DNA of 64,000 nucleotides from Phellopilus nigrolimitatus (lineage: Eukaryota > Basidiomycota > Agaricomycetes > Hymenochaetales > Hymenochaetaceae), in NCBI GenBank assembly GCA_021029095.1, contig JAJOHG010000063.1:1-64000 (forward strand). Direction: 5' to 3'. Positions within the stretch are counted from its first letter, which is position 1; the number at the start of each line of letters is the position of its first letter. Both the position numbers and the translations under genes were made by a program. Under the pieces are notes generated by a model that did not search any database, was not told the origin of the DNA, and was given only the letters and a program-made list of their open reading frames with translations. Below, in pieces: positions 21,438 to 34,463 of this stretch.

Positions 21438-23303
21438 CTAGTTCGATGTAGAAGAGTGACTTGCGGGGACCATGGTTGTCAATGTCTGGTGACTCTGGTC
21501 AAATGCTGTTGAGCTTCCAGAGACGTGAGCTCGAAGGTGCAAAATAAGGTGACTAGATAGGATGCTGGCCAGGCACTCCATGACCGGATCTAAGATGTTG
21601 GACAGCATCGGGCGGTTTCGAGGAACGTAGAGGAAGACCAGGACCTCAGAAAACGTTAACCTAGACACAACAGTTTAAAGAGCGTCAGCTTCAGTGCGAG
21701 CAAAAAACTTGGCATGGGAGATGCTTGAGTAAGTTATCCTCACAAAGTCACGAATGAGAAGAAGGCCAGTCCTTGGGAAATTACAATCATGGTGAGAAAA
21801 GTCAGTCGGATCCAGCGCCTTGGACGATTGAGTGTAGACAAATACCATTGCGAAAGATAATCCACATGAGGGCTTTTTTCCTATCCACGGCTAGTAAGAA
21901 ACCACAATGGGTTCAGTAGATCATAAAATCGTGCGGATGCAACGCACAGGCTCGCAATAGGCTTATGACAAGCAGCATGTCCCTTATAAAAGCGAAAGAA
22001 ACTGCTGCAATGTACGACACAAGTTGGGGTGCTTGAGGCACGTAAGAAATCGATAATATACAAGGTATCCCGCTCCTATCAGAAAAAAAAAGATCAAGTT
22101 CTACTTCTGCTTAATATGGATAGACTGGCTTCACATCTGCGACCTTGAGACTATGAGTTGCAATGTAAGTTATATATACCAGATTCGTTTGAAAGACATG
22201 AAATTGACTTGCACTTGACCTTCGTAGACAAGATAAGGAGTACGGCTGTGAGCGTAATCACTTCCGCCTGACACGTGAAACCATAAAAATCAATTGAACA
22301 AAATTTCATGGAACTGGAGACACTAACGAAAAAGAGCGCGACAAGGAGCCATTTCACAATCTTATTACCACAATAGACCGCATATGTCCTCATGGACATC
22401 AAAACTGTATAGGATGTCGTAATTTTCTGCCGGCAAAAGCTCCATCGGACATACCATGTGGAATAAGGTTGATAATAACAGCCATCCTATTTGGAACAGT
22501 TCAACTTTAAGAATGAGATTGACGCCCGCTCGAAGCGTGTACGAACCATATCTTTGATTCGTACATTGCCTTGGCTGTCTAGACAGAAGCGATAGCCACC
22601 GTATTAAATAAGTAAAATACAAGGAAGTTGTAAACGTGTATACTCACGGGTAACGGACAATCTGTCATAAGTTGCACTACAGGGTTATGGACGTTAAGAT
22701 TACATTAAAAGCGAGTCACAAGTTAGCAAACACGTACTTGGAAGACAGGACGCTATTAACACAGGAACCGTATACCGACAGCCAAGGTAGAGAAATTTTC
22801 CTCTGGTCCATTTCGATTTCTGGAAAGAGGACAGCAATCAACAATTGTGCGAGACTCGACGTTTAGAGGAGAACTGACCCAAATCAATCTGTACTGTTCG
22901 CGAGAAACATTACATCATCGTAATCGTCTAAAAGCGTCGTTCACACGAACCACGAACCTCACTGCAGTATGTATAATGCCAGAGCGTCAATGAACGTGTA
23001 CGGCCAATGTATGGCAGACAAAAGTACAAAACATGCTTACGTGGACAAACATATGGCGCAGTCGTATACCATCAGAGCCAAGCTTGCAACTATACGCGAC
23101 GTTTTTAATGATTACGCATCACAAACTAAACTCACGGGAAACGCACCGCTAACGAGCTGGGAATTCGTACATTGTCCAGTCAATTTTGTAAGCGTCCTTA
23201 GAGAAACGATAATTAGGCTACTGACATTGAAGACCTGCAGATCGGAAATAGTTTGCACAAGGAGTTGGAATGCATCTTGGGAGCTATTAGCAGCAGAAGT
23301 CAT
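21438..23303 (-). CDS. DUF6533-family membrane protein, tandem copy 2 (possibly degraded)
   Basis: Diverged duplicate of 19158-21001 with the same exon order. Start at 23303 (MTSAANSSQDAFQ); then VASLALMVYDCAICLS, KSKWTRGKFLYLGCRY, MAVIINLIPH, LMSMRTYAVYCGNKIVKW (about 22390), VITLTAVLLILSTKVKC, SGIPCILSISYVPQAPQLV, and a last exon ending at 21438 (FSEVLVFLYVPRNRPML). A stop that would fall in the piece upstream of SGIPC is avoided if the pyrimidine-rich TTTTTTTTCTGATAG at about 22075-22090 is a 3' splice site. Joins in the last third are unresolved, so gene versus pseudogene is open. The function of the family is unknown. Confidence 0.58.
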
Positions 23304-24157
23304 TAGAACAGAAGATGAGAGGGGAATGGGAATTGCAAGGGGAAGATGACCATGGAGCTTCTTATGTCCGACAGATGAAGTCAATAAGTTGATAGTATCT
23401 CCTAGACGAGGATATATGTTGGTATCTTTTATCTATCAACATTATCAAAGCAGTTTTGTTGTAACAATGTCATGTAAAACCGACATACTTACATGTGATC
23501 TTGCTGCAAAATCATCTAGTAGGGCGCGAATCGCCGAAATGCCAACCCGGTGACAAAACTATACGGTCCTGTTGGTGTCCAAATTTGGATGGTAAAGACC
23601 TAGTTATGGTGTACGTGTCTGCAACTGAGTCACAGTTGGAGGGAACAAGGGCGTTGCAGAACAAGGATGCAGAGCGACCTTCTTAAATCGGGTCCATATG
23701 CTGGTAGCATCTCATCGGACAGATGGAAAGAGTTATCCGCTGGTTTGCATCAGGATCTATGATTGAAACGGTCTTCAAACATGGTGCCGCAGTACAAAGT
23801 ATTCTGGTCCGTCTTCTTGACACACGAAGATGCTGATCTTGCCACACCGCCTCTGATCTCACCGACATAAATCCTGACGAACACAACCAAGTCAATTCGA
23901 AACGGCAAAGTACAATGTCATATCGCGACGTAGCTCGGTGTAAGTTCAACAGCAATAATGCTCCAGGATGAGCGTGTAGCCAAGAAAGGATAACAGGAGA
24001 TCCCAATACTTAAGTCATACACTCGTTTCCCAATGTACAAATCATAGAGTCTAGGCACGGAAAAATCAATACTAAGTACAGTGGATGTGTTGACGTTGGT
24101 CAATGTGAGTGTGTTGCATATATGTAAGGTTGATAGCACTCGTAGATCGATGTTTCT
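23304..24157. other. Intergenic DNA, upstream part of the duplicated unit
   Basis: From 23304 to about 23915 this DNA is a diverged copy of 21002-21402, the matching upstream region of copy 1. Shared blocks include GATGCTGATCTTGC and TCTTCTTGACGCA or its variant TCTTCTTGACACA. The tandem unit is therefore about 2.3 kb and includes the promoter. No other gene is seen. Confidence 0.6.
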
Positions 24158-27100
24158 TTACGGCGGATGGGCCCGAGGATAATCAGATGTCATGGCGTCG
24201 AAGAACGAGGAATCAATCGATCCCGGGGAAAAGGGAAGAATTGGGGACGGATTGAAAGAGCTGAGATCATCGTCACTGTCGTCCGTGCCGTCAACGCTAT
24301 CGGTTGCGCGATCGATTCTGCTCGGTCCAGCCACTGGAGGGGGTGTCGGTAGGCGCTGTGAGGAATTGATTTTAGTCCTGCACACAGGGCACGTTCTTGC
24401 AGAATGAAGCCATTGCTGTTAGAATATAATATCCAGACGATGAGCGAAGTCCACAGATGACGAGAAGAAATCTGGCTGACCTCAAGACATTCTTTATGGC
24501 ACCAGTGATTGCACGGCTCAGCTTTGAGTACAGGATCGACATCCTTGTACTGCGGCCAAAAGGTCAATCATGGTTGTTCAAGTAAAAAATATTAATAGTA
24601 CATACGTCATCAAGGCAGATTGGGCAGCGAGAGTCGCTTTCAGCAGTCTGCCAGTCCTTATAAAGGCCAGTGGGTAACGCAGAGATAATGTGCGCGGGTG
24701 TAGCACGAGGCTTCGCATCGCCCAAAGTTGCAGCGAGTGCGATCAAGCTCTCGTAAGATGTGTCGAAGTCCTCGTCGCGCTACATAAATATCAGTGTCAG
24801 GGCTTATGTGTACGAACCGTGTCGGATTACTACTGACCATAAAGTCGCCTAGATTCCTCAAGTTGGGTCTACGTCCGAGCCTCAAAGAGAACGAGCGCGT
24901 CGGACCGTCTTCGTCGTGTCTTCCGGTTCTCGCCCGCTGACGCGCACGCTGGCGACCTGCCGAAATCATTGCAAACCAATCGTGCATTGATGATGCCGCC
25001 GGAGGCAGTGTCTCCCCTGAGCCTTGACGCCCAATACCGGCCCCTGTGCCCCGCCCGCGGTTCGGATGCGCATTGTCCGCATTCTCCGGCGGAGGTGCGA
25101 AGAGTGCTGGTGCCACCGTGCGGCGCCTACGGAACGAGTCCATGAACGAGTGTCCGGAAGGACGCGCCTCCACATCTTCGTCCGCGATGTCGCCCCACCG
25201 CACGTGCGTGTCGATTCTCGGAGGCTGCGGACGCTCGCGCTCACGGTCGTATGCACTGGTGAACTGCTGGCGGCGCGTGCTAGACAAGCCGTCGCTGCCC
25301 AATACGTTCATGGCATGATGGAAGCCATGCGAGCGGCCCGTTGCCGCTGCTGCGGGCTCGCGCTCCGCGTCGTGTGCTTGTGTCTGGCGGGCCTGAACGG
25401 ATTGCAATAGCATCGCGCGCTGCAGCGCAATTTCGTTCCTCTGCGTGCTGCGTCTGGTCCACGCTGACTCGTACGTAGGTGTATCTTGACGCGCAGCTCC
25501 CCTGCGCCAAGGAGCGACGTGGGCCGTAGAATCTTCGGATCCGAACAACCTGCTTTCTGCGCTCTCCATTTCTCTCTCGGGAGCAATCGAAGGAAGATGG
25601 TCGAACCGCAGCGGCGGCAGCGATGGCGGCCGGGAGGCGCTTCTCGCAGTCGCGTTCCGCTGTGTCTGTCCGGTACCATTTCCCACCTCTTGTTCAGGAC
25701 GCCATCCCCAGATCCTCGGGCGCGAATCATCTAATGATGGAAGGTCGTGGAAGTCGAAATCCTCAGGCGTGCGCGCGGACGATGCTGCAGTGTCTACACT
25801 CTCTGCAGGGTGTTGCAAGGACTGAACGTCGGCGTCTGCTGAGAAGCGATTTGGATAGAGCAGCTGCAGTAAATCGCGCCCTGGGCTCGTCGAGCTGCGC
25901 GCAGGGAGGGCCGACGGGGACGGCGACCTGCGCGTGTCTCTTACGAGGTTATAAGATAGGCCAGGAAGTGGGTCGAGGCTCTCATCAGGAGAGAACAGCG
26001 TCGGAGAGTCCGAGCGTGCCCTCGATTGCGTGCTCTCCGCGAGCCCCGAAAGTAACCTGAGACGCCGCTGCCTCAGCAGCGCAGGCGACGTGTGGGCGTT
26101 TGCATGTCGCGCCGGCCCTGATCCTGGTCCCGATCCGTACGGCGCCGATGCAAAGAACGCAGCAGCTTCGGTGGACGACGTCGTCGCATTGCTCGCAGAA
26201 GCGGACCCCTCTGACTCCTGTGCCAGGTACCTCTGCACCGTCTGCGCGTTTGCCGGCGGATCGCTGTCGTAAATCGGCCGCCAGTTCCTGGGAGGCGCAG
26301 GGGTATCGGTATTGAAGGGCCTCTGACGCGTAGTCGTCATCTCCGAACGACGCTCGTAGTAAGAACGCGGACGGATGGGCAGGCGGTTAAGCTCGCGAAG
26401 TTCACTGAGCCTCGGGCGCTCTGTCGGCACGCTCGGGACATTCGTGCGTTCCCGCTCCCGCTCCCGCTCCCACTCTCGACTGCGGTCCCTTTCTATCTCT
26501 CGGTCCCTTTCACGATCCTGGCTCTGGAGGTTCATGAGCGACGACATCAGGCTGCTCGTCGCGTTCCTGATCTCCTCGTTGTCCATGATCGAGCGTCCAT
26601 TCGGACCCGGCCTGTGGAGATCGGCGATGGTGATTGGCGGTAGGTCCATAAGCTGTGAGAGGGGTGAGGGCGGCGAACGCTCCGCCGCCTCCTGCCGGCG
26701 CTCGACGTACGGCATCTGCTCCTCGCGCCGGTACTGCGTTTGGTGCTGCGCATACGAGCCCGAGCGCTCGAACTCCAGCATGGACATCGTGCGCGAATCC
26801 ATACGCATACCTATATACAATGAAAACACGGGAAAAAGTCAATACAAGTCTTCGAGAAAGGATTTATTATCCTTACCTCTCGACCGCAGCCCCACGACCG
26901 ACATGGACGGGGAAATCGCACTCGCGTTCGCGTTCGCGGCGTTCCTCTCTGCGTCCCTTTCTTCCCTATGTTGCCTTTCCTCTCTCAGCGTATCGGCCAC
27001 CACCCCTGCAGACCCAATGAGCGACTCAGAGCCATACATCGACGACCGGAGCACCGGCAAGCTCAGACGCTGCGGCGGAGGCGAAGGCAATGTCCTATTC

Positions 27101-29313
27101 TGCGTTATATGCGAATGCGTGTGCATGTGGTTGTGGTTGTGGTTGTGGTTGTGCACATGCGTATGTGTCTGAGGGCGGACGTCCATCTCCATATCGAGGC
27201 GCACCATGCGCCCGATCCGCTCGCTCTCGAACTCGCCTTCCGCAGAGCCAGGCCCGCTTAACGAGAATGACGGCGACGCTGCAGACTGCGGAGCCGAGAA
27301 CTCGTGTAAGGGCGCACCACGTGCAGGAGCGGGAGCAGGAGCAGAAGGAGGGCCAACACCCGATCCTGCACCAGCACGTTCCTCCCTGTCGGGTAAGGGA
27401 AGCGGGCTCCACGGCCAGGTGCTAATGCGATCACCACCCAGGCCTGTCTGCTCCGCGTGACCCTGGCTACGGTTCATCATGCGCTCGAGCCGCGGATTCG
27501 GGTGCGAGACAGGGTGCCGGACGGCCGCGCTCGAGCTCCCACTATTATGAGCGGTGCTGCCGACCCTGCTGAACAAGGAGGACGACGCGAACGGCGGGGG
27601 CAGCTGGAAGCCCGACGCACTCGACTGGGCACTGCCAGCACGCCGGGAACTATCCGTAGCGGCCTCGCCTACGGGCGAGCGCGAAGGACGCAGGCCCTGG
27701 CGCGACGAAAGGAACGACGAGTGTCTGCGAGCCGGTGAGCTATCACCTCTGGCCCTGCCTATGGGCTCATCTTCGAAGTCGCTTGCGGACAAGGATCCAG
27801 AATCCATCTCGCCCAAGAGGGATACAACGCGGTCGCGCAGCAACGACGTCTGGCCACGAATCCCGGCACTCGAGTTTTCGTTAGCGCTAGTGCTGCTCTG
27901 CCGTCCACTGCTTTCGTTCAGAGGAGCAGTTTCGACGTGCGACGAAGCTCCTTCTCCATCCAGTTCACGATCGATGTCGTCCAGCTCGTCATCAATATCG
28001 TCCTCGTCATCATCTAAAGCGAGCGGCAAGCTAAAGCGCATCGGTTCCGGAGACGGGTTTCTGTTTCTGCGAGTGTTCGCATTCATGGATGACACTCTAG
28101 CATCGGCGAAAAAAGAACTTCCGGCACCAGCACTATTTCCGAATGACGCTCCAGACGCAGGAGCTGAGCTTATATTCGATGTTGACGAAGACGAGGAATG
28201 GACAGATCTCGGGAGATAACTTGTATTAGCATTCTCCGTAGCAAAAGAATGGTTATGATCTTGATCAAAGGAGCTTGGCGCCCCTGCGTTTTGACTTGTA
28301 TTTCCATTACTGTTTGCATCGCCAAAGGGCATAGTGAGAGACATAGCAGGTGAAGGACGTCGGCGGTGCGACTCGAAGTCGAATGGTGGTAGGCGGGGAC
28401 GAGGCGCCTCCTGCCCTTGATCACGCAGACGTTGCCAAGCCGGATTATCAGACCGCAACGGCGCCAGCCTCCTATCAAACTCACGAGCCCGAGCTAGTGA
28501 CGAGCGCAAATTGTCCGTCGCAGCCTCCAGTCTGGAGTCGGACTCGAGGCCTCGATCGTGGCGGCGCGAGGCGAACGAGCGCTGCGCGGCGCCTACGTCG
28601 TCGGCGTCATTCATCATGATATCCAAATCCACGGCAGGCGGAGGGGCGGGGCTCGACAAGCGTGGCGACAGCATGCCCGAGAAGCCTGGCGGCCGTTCAT
28701 GCGTACTTATCGATGCCCGAGAAGCAGCGAAGTCGGCTATGGAAGGTGTGGGCGGCGCAAAGGAGGGCATTGGGAGAGTCGCGGATGACGACTGCGCCGC
28801 CGTCCACGCCGGTGAGTCCGTATATGTCGAGCCTGCGCTTGGGGTGGTCAAGTAGTCTTCGTACTCAGAAGGCGCCTGCACTGGTCGTTCATGCTGCTGA
28901 GCGCCCGAGGACGAAGGCAGGGCACTGGCGCTGTACCTCGCCGGATACGCATGCGAGGGCCCATCTGATCTCGCATTGATATTCATATTCGTATTCGTAT
29001 TCGTATTCGCATTCTCCGGGCCCTCGCTGCGTGCGCGTTTGTTCCGCTCGCCGCGCTCGCCGTGGTTATATACATCGCCCGATTGCACGCTGTAGCTCGA
29101 GCCGCTGCTCACGCTCCTCGAGCCACTGCTCCCGCCGGAGCTCGCGCTGCTCGAGCCTGCACTCGATGTAGAGCCGGTCGAGTTTTCGGAAGGGTCTTCA
29201 GCGTCGTCGACGTCGAGCCCGAACTGGTGAAAGGAGCGCTTGAACGCATGGTGCGGCGGCGGAAGGCCGAGGGAGAGCTGGAGTTGCGGGGGATGGTTAG
29301 ACGACATCGACAT
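24158..29313 (-). CDS. Very large RING-H2 finger protein, putative E3 ubiquitin ligase
   Basis: Five exons with consistent phases: 26877-29313, 24838-26810, 24606-24779, 24481-24549, 24158-24415; 1636 aa. The RING-H2 finger is near the C terminus (about 1520-1565). It begins CPICLDD, continues CNHWCHKECLEQWLHS and ends CPVCR. The spacing is C-x2-C-x14-C-x-H-x2-H-x2-C-x10-C-x2-C and all eight zinc ligands are present. The finger is assembled from three exons. About 1500 residues before it are low-complexity and Ser/Arg/Pro-rich, with an Asn-Thr run, a His/Asn repeat from (TTGTGG)n at about 27126-27155, and an Arg/Glu-rich stretch near 26470. The RING implies transfer of ubiquitin from an E2; substrates are unknown. 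UBC13 lies upstream on the same strand. Confidence 0.88.
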
Positions 29314-30156
29314 CGATGCAGCGGCGACGCGAGAAGACGTTGTCTCCGTCGTGAACGATAAGGACGACGACAGTCGACGTGTGGGTATGTTGATGTGTTT
29401 CGGGAGTTGGCCCCAGTCTTATTAGCTGTGGCTGCTCCTTCCTTATTTGGAAATAGCGGACGATGTGGACCTGGTCCTTACTAAGCTCAATTTTCTGTTT
29501 CGAGTGATCACATATTTCTCCTCTACTTTACCAGGTCTTTAGTACTCTTTACTAGGATTGCATTAAGAGTTGCTTAACATCCCAATTTTTCTAAAAACGA
29601 ACGTATGTTTGGACCTTGGTCCCTTTGCCCGATACACAGAGGACCGAAACGAGCACGTGGCCTGCCGTTGGAACAATAACAATCGTTCTTGATTCAACAA
29701 CTGCCGATAGACCTGGTTCATGAGGGGTCTATGGCGGTCCATCCTAGATGCGCAGACGTCCCCCTAAAAGCGCTCCTCGCGACCATCTGACCGACAAGGA
29801 GCCGCCCCAGAGTACAGAATACGTCGAACAATCGCTGAAGCACTCACTTCCCTGGGCCCCTAATTTCCATCGCGGGCTCGCCGCCTGTTCTCCTCGCACC
29901 TTCCTTCGCTACGCACGTTTGAATTACAGTAAAAGCTCACAACACTAAGGATATCGATGATAGCAGATAATTACACTGCTGCCGCCTCGCTCCTTCCTTC
30001 TCCTCATATCACCATTTACAACGATACCGCATCCTTCTACAATCGCTTGCAACCGCTTGAGAGAGTGAAGCAAGAAAATAAAACAGACAGACAGACAGAC
30101 AGACAGGAACTTCGGTCTAGATGTTCACCAGTGAATATGGTATCCTGTGATGGAGA
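29314..30156. other. Intergenic DNA between the RING gene and UBC13
   Basis: No gene is seen. A (GACA)n microsatellite lies at about 30084-30106. Confidence 0.6.
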
Positions 30157-31592
30157 TCAGTCGTTCGCATGCTCGAACGTCCACTGCCGGCTCGTCTCCC
30201 TCGCGCCCGCCGGGTCCTCCTGTCATACGGAGTACAAGGAAAGAAGGTACGCTCTCCGTCAGTCGACTATTCTACAAAGTAAATTTGACTTCGAACCCAC
30301 CTTGTAGTGCTTCGCGACGTCCGTTGCGAGTGGGTCGTCAGGGTTCGGGGCGCTAAGAAGTGCCTGGATCGAGAGCAGCACGGTGCGAATTTGCAGCGCC
30401 GGAGACCATTTGTCTGTTCATTCGACAGAGATCCGTATTAAGATTTTGTTTCTAATATGACAATGTGGACAAACCTTTTAAGATGTCCAGGCAAATTCGT
30501 CCGAGCTTGTCTAAGGGTGAATTGTAACCAGAACATGATTGAGATCAGGAACATCAACGAGCAAGGCGAGATTTCAAATAGGATAAAATAGGTCTCGGTC
30601 TCGAAGACCAAGGTGACATGGCATTCTTCTTTTCGAAGAACGAAAGCGAGAAAGTAAAGAAAGGGAAAACGCCAAAGAACGTGGGGAAACCTGAAGAACA
30701 AATAGCAGGAATAGCGTACCGATATTCGGGTGATAGATCTTCGTCAAGAAGCGCACTTTTGGCGGCGCCATCGGGTACTCCTCGGGCAAGAACAACTCTA
30801 GCTTGAACACGCCACCTGTCCACCCAGGCAAGCCGCGTACCAATGCGATTATCATCGAGTAGATTTGTACCCAGGTCACCATGCGAGTTCCAAATTCCAG
30901 ATCCGCATCATCATCACCCAACAACAACGCGATCATTGCAAAACAACGGTCACAACAAAGCAAGTTTAGCAGAGCATATATTCAGCATTGCATGTGATGG
31001 ATGAGAACGACAGATACTAGGAACGGCGAGACGCACCTTCAAATGGACTGCCCTCGGGTCCCTGAATCGTTACGTCGAAGTAGCGGAGGTTCTCCTCGTG
31101 AGGGCTCGCTGTGATTCCCGGCGCAGGGTCGGTCTGCAGGCGCTCGGTCTCCTGCAGGTCGTTTACCACAGTAAGGTACATATCGTGCGCCGTATCGTTG
31201 GCACATAAACGGCAGGTTAGATCCAGTTCGCATCATCCGCCGCGTCCATCCCCAGTCCATTTAGTCCACCCGGGAGAAAGAGCGAGTTGGGTGATTCCAC
31301 AGTCAAGCGCGCGTACCATCCGGGACGATTGGCATGGCAATTCGACATCGTGCAGATTCCACAATGCCGCCAAACACGTCCGAGAATCCAGTCGTTCCAT
31401 TCACGCATACATATAAACAAGAAAAGACAAGCCGTAAGCACTCCCACCTCGTCTTTAACGCACGGGCGGCGCATAAAGGACACTGCGGACGTACCTTGAT
31501 AATCCGCTACCCAAGTCCGATCTCGCACATCAGTACAAACGTGTATGCATGCAGACGTAGCCTGGCACGACACGCACCTTGGGAAGGGACAT
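30157..31592 (-). CDS. UBC13: Ubiquitin-conjugating enzyme E2, UBC13 type
   Basis: 149-aa E2 that builds Lys63-linked ubiquitin chains with an Mms2-type partner, in DNA damage tolerance. Exons in reading order: 31578-31592 (MSLPK), 31495-31506 (RIIK), 31037-31151, 30720-30815, 30475-30510, 30301-30413, 30157-30219. All phases agree and all borders are GT-AG. Landmarks: [33 protein letters not shown], the HPN motif in IYHPNI, the active-site Cys in [13 protein letters not shown], and [19 protein letters not shown]. The length matches the family (about 150). Two consecutive exons of 15 and 12 nt at the start are unusual and would be missed by most gene finders. A partner Mms2-like gene is not seen in the window. 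Confidence 0.95.
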
Positions 31593-33274
31593 GTCGTCCA
31601 GTGGGCTTAGTTCTCAAGGTCGTGAGGAGGGGTTCTGAGCCGCGAGTCGTTGTTCGCGGCAGCGGATACGCTTGCGCGTGTATTTGGATTCACACGTAAT
31701 CACAAGCTATGGGCTCTGGGCTAACGGACTCAGGCTAAGAAAAGTCGAGAGTCTTAGAATTGAGACCGGTCGCAAATTCGCAAACCTTTTGCTTATCTTC
31801 TTAATGAAACAAGCATGTATATGGGCTATTCTGTTTCTTTACACACTGCCATATCCCTTCAAAGCCCGCCTGTCCCATCTGCTTTATTCTGGTTGACACG
31901 GATCGTTACTTATGCGGGATACATGATGGTTCACTTCCATGCCCCGAAGCTGGATGGCGTTCAAACCCCTACATAGAATCTCCTAGACGGGTTGGCCAAC
32001 CGCATCCCGATCGCCTATTACTGCATGCAGTTGTTTCTGCCAAGTATGTGAGATGGTATGGAAAAAGATCGGTCCACGTTAAGCCAGTCCGTGGCCTGTC
32101 ATTCACGATGCTTTTGCTTCAAAGGATCTTATCCGAATACATTCATAGTCAGAATTTGAAAGGGTAGGATTCTTCACAAGTACGAGAGTACTCTTGCACT
32201 AGAGGAACGACGGGCGGAACGGCGCCGGAAGTTGCCAGCTAGGCTCGGCTTGTGCTCAGTGGCATCCATGTAGCGTAGCCTAATGCCGAAAAGGTTCAGC
32301 TCCTGAGTCCTTCCGTTGAGAATTGCCGATCGGAATCGTAGGAGAGAAAAACGGTTCACTTTCGAAGGCTGTCTGTTGAAGTATGTATGCAGTTATCCCA
32401 GATCCACGAGCAAAACGGCAGCGCACTTGACTCGCTGTCAAAATACTTCCGTTCAAGAACGCCACTTTTTAGCTGCCCAGCCTCAAGTAGGAAGGTAGAA
32501 CAGATATGCATGTAAAACCGGTATGGAGCACTGACACGCAGCGCCTCAAGTCGCCAAATCTCGTAGATTGATTCGGAGTGCATGTCCTTCTGTGTTTCGA
32601 AAAGCTTGAGGTGGTTATTCTCCAGAGCTAGTAAGACTTGATAAGGCTCAAAGATTTTCAGATGGACAAGCATTGACATACTGGCAGTCATTCATGCTAT
32701 TCAAGCCACGATAAAGGCTGTGTTTTGTCGTACATGTACTGTAATTTGGTACTCCGACAAGCTGCTTACATAACAATTTCAACTGTTGCTCTCCTGTCGA
32801 TAGGTTCTCTCTTACTCAGGTTTCCTCACTCTGCTTTTTCGCAACATTCGTTCAGACCGGATGCAATGCGAATTGCTCTGCCGCTCTTAGCTCACGAAGC
32901 CAGGCTTACACGATCAGTGACAACTTGTACAGAATTCCATCGTATCAACTATTCAGCATGGGTTATCGGACACACTTCTCTTGGACAAGGTTGCCAGTGA
33001 TTGTGTCACAATGGCCTTCGATGTGAACTTCAGCCACCTATTGTAGTACATAATCGCATGTGCAGGTGGCTCAGCCGAGAACAACGCCCAACTGTGGGTT
33101 CCAGTGGCCCAAGCCACATGCAACGAACATACTTCAATAGCGGCACACGGCGAGCGCTTCTTTTCTCGCTCTCATCCCATTCTCGAGTTCTCTTGATTTT
33201 CAAATCTCCCAATATCGACATCATATCTGCAATCGCGCCGCAATATATCGTAGCTGGAATCGCCCAACATCAAC
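31593..33274. other. Intergenic DNA
   Basis: 1.7 kb without a supported gene. A 111-codon open frame at 32356-32691 (-) has ordinary composition but no family I recognise and no clear splice partners. The last few hundred bases are probably the promoter of the BTB gene. Confidence 0.5.
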
Positions 33275-34463
33275 ATGGCTAAGAAAGGGCGGAAGCCGGC
33301 GAAGGAACCAAGCGAAAGCTCATTAGACTCACCCCCCGGTGTTACGGTCTCTTTCCTTGGGCTGACTTTCGGACCAGTACGTCCCAGGGCAGCGAGCCCG
33401 TTCAATGATTCCGCGGAGTCTCCAGACACTGTAGTCTTTTTAAGTGGCGATGACGTCGAGTTTTATCTATCTAAAATCATTCTATCTATCGCCTCGCCGC
33501 TTTTCAGGAGCATAATCGCGTCGAAGGGCAACATCGCTCCGCATATCAGATTTACGCGCGAGAATGTCGATGGTCACCCCGCCATCCGGGTCCAAGAGAA
33601 TAGCACTATTCTCGACGCGCTCTTCCGCTTCATCTACCCCTTCGAGAATCCCGTTTTCGAGGCACCGCTCACGCAGTGCACCCCGCTGAAGCTTCCGTTC
33701 AGGCTTATCGGTCCGATCCATGACGCGGCGCAGAAGTATGGCCTCGAGCAAGTCTGCAATGACCTCCTCCTGACCGCAAGCAGCATCGTCCGCTCCACGG
33801 CGAGCTCCACCTCCGCATTGTTCATAGTGCAAGGATACGGTGTCGCATGTCGGCTGAATCTTGGCTACGACTTGAAGAAGACTGCCGCATACAACTCGCT
33901 ACGCCTGCCGCTAAACATCTCGCTGTTTGAAGCGCTCGACGGCGAGGGAGTCAGCAATGCTGATATCATCAGCTTCGACAACTACCACAAGCAAACCTAC
34001 CAGGCCTGCTACAATCTGCTCGCGGTGGACCCTTCGGATGCGTATGCCACAGGGTTCCCGGACGCTTACGCGTACTTTTTGGCTTGTTCGCATTGTGCTG
34101 GCGCCCCTTCCGAGGAGGCGCTCAATAGTAAATCTCAGATTCGCGGCAGTGCGGCGCGATGGTGGCAAGTCTATACGACGAAGGCGCTCGAAGTCCTGCG
34201 ACGTGCGCCGCTCAGCCCGGAAATATTTCACCCAGGATTTCTGAAGCCGATGTATCAGGAGGCACAGAAATGCAAGTCTTGTGCCGAGGTGGTCCATTGG
34301 AAATGGAGCAATATGTATTCGCTGCTCATACAGTTAATTCCGAACGAGGTCAACGAGGCATGTTGTTTCTCTCTTTGAGTATATGCAGAATCTGATTGGA
34401 AATTCTCAGGTTGTGCTCAATGTTAACAGGCGCGAGAGCGAACTTGATGAAGAGGTAAACTAA
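33275..34463 (+). CDS. BTB/POZ domain protein
   Basis: Two exons, 33275-34348 and 34410-34463; 375 aa. The intron removes a short dead-end reading, and the join gives PNEVVLNVNRRESELDEEVN. An N-terminal BTB/POZ-like domain (about residues 48-150) is seen in DTVVFLSGDDVEFYLSKIIL, then SPLFRSI and the later IRVQENSTILDALFRFIYPF. The remaining 220 residues are helical and conserved in many Agaricomycete BTB paralogues of unknown role. BTB domains mediate dimerisation or contact with Cullin-3. No Kelch or MATH domain is present. Confidence 0.85.

Noticed and set aside
30084..30106. (GACA)n run
   Set aside because: Ordinary microsatellite in intergenic DNA; noted but not of special interest.
32356..32691. 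111-codon open frame on the minus strand
   Set aside because: No family recognised, no plausible neighbouring exons; not enough to call a gene.
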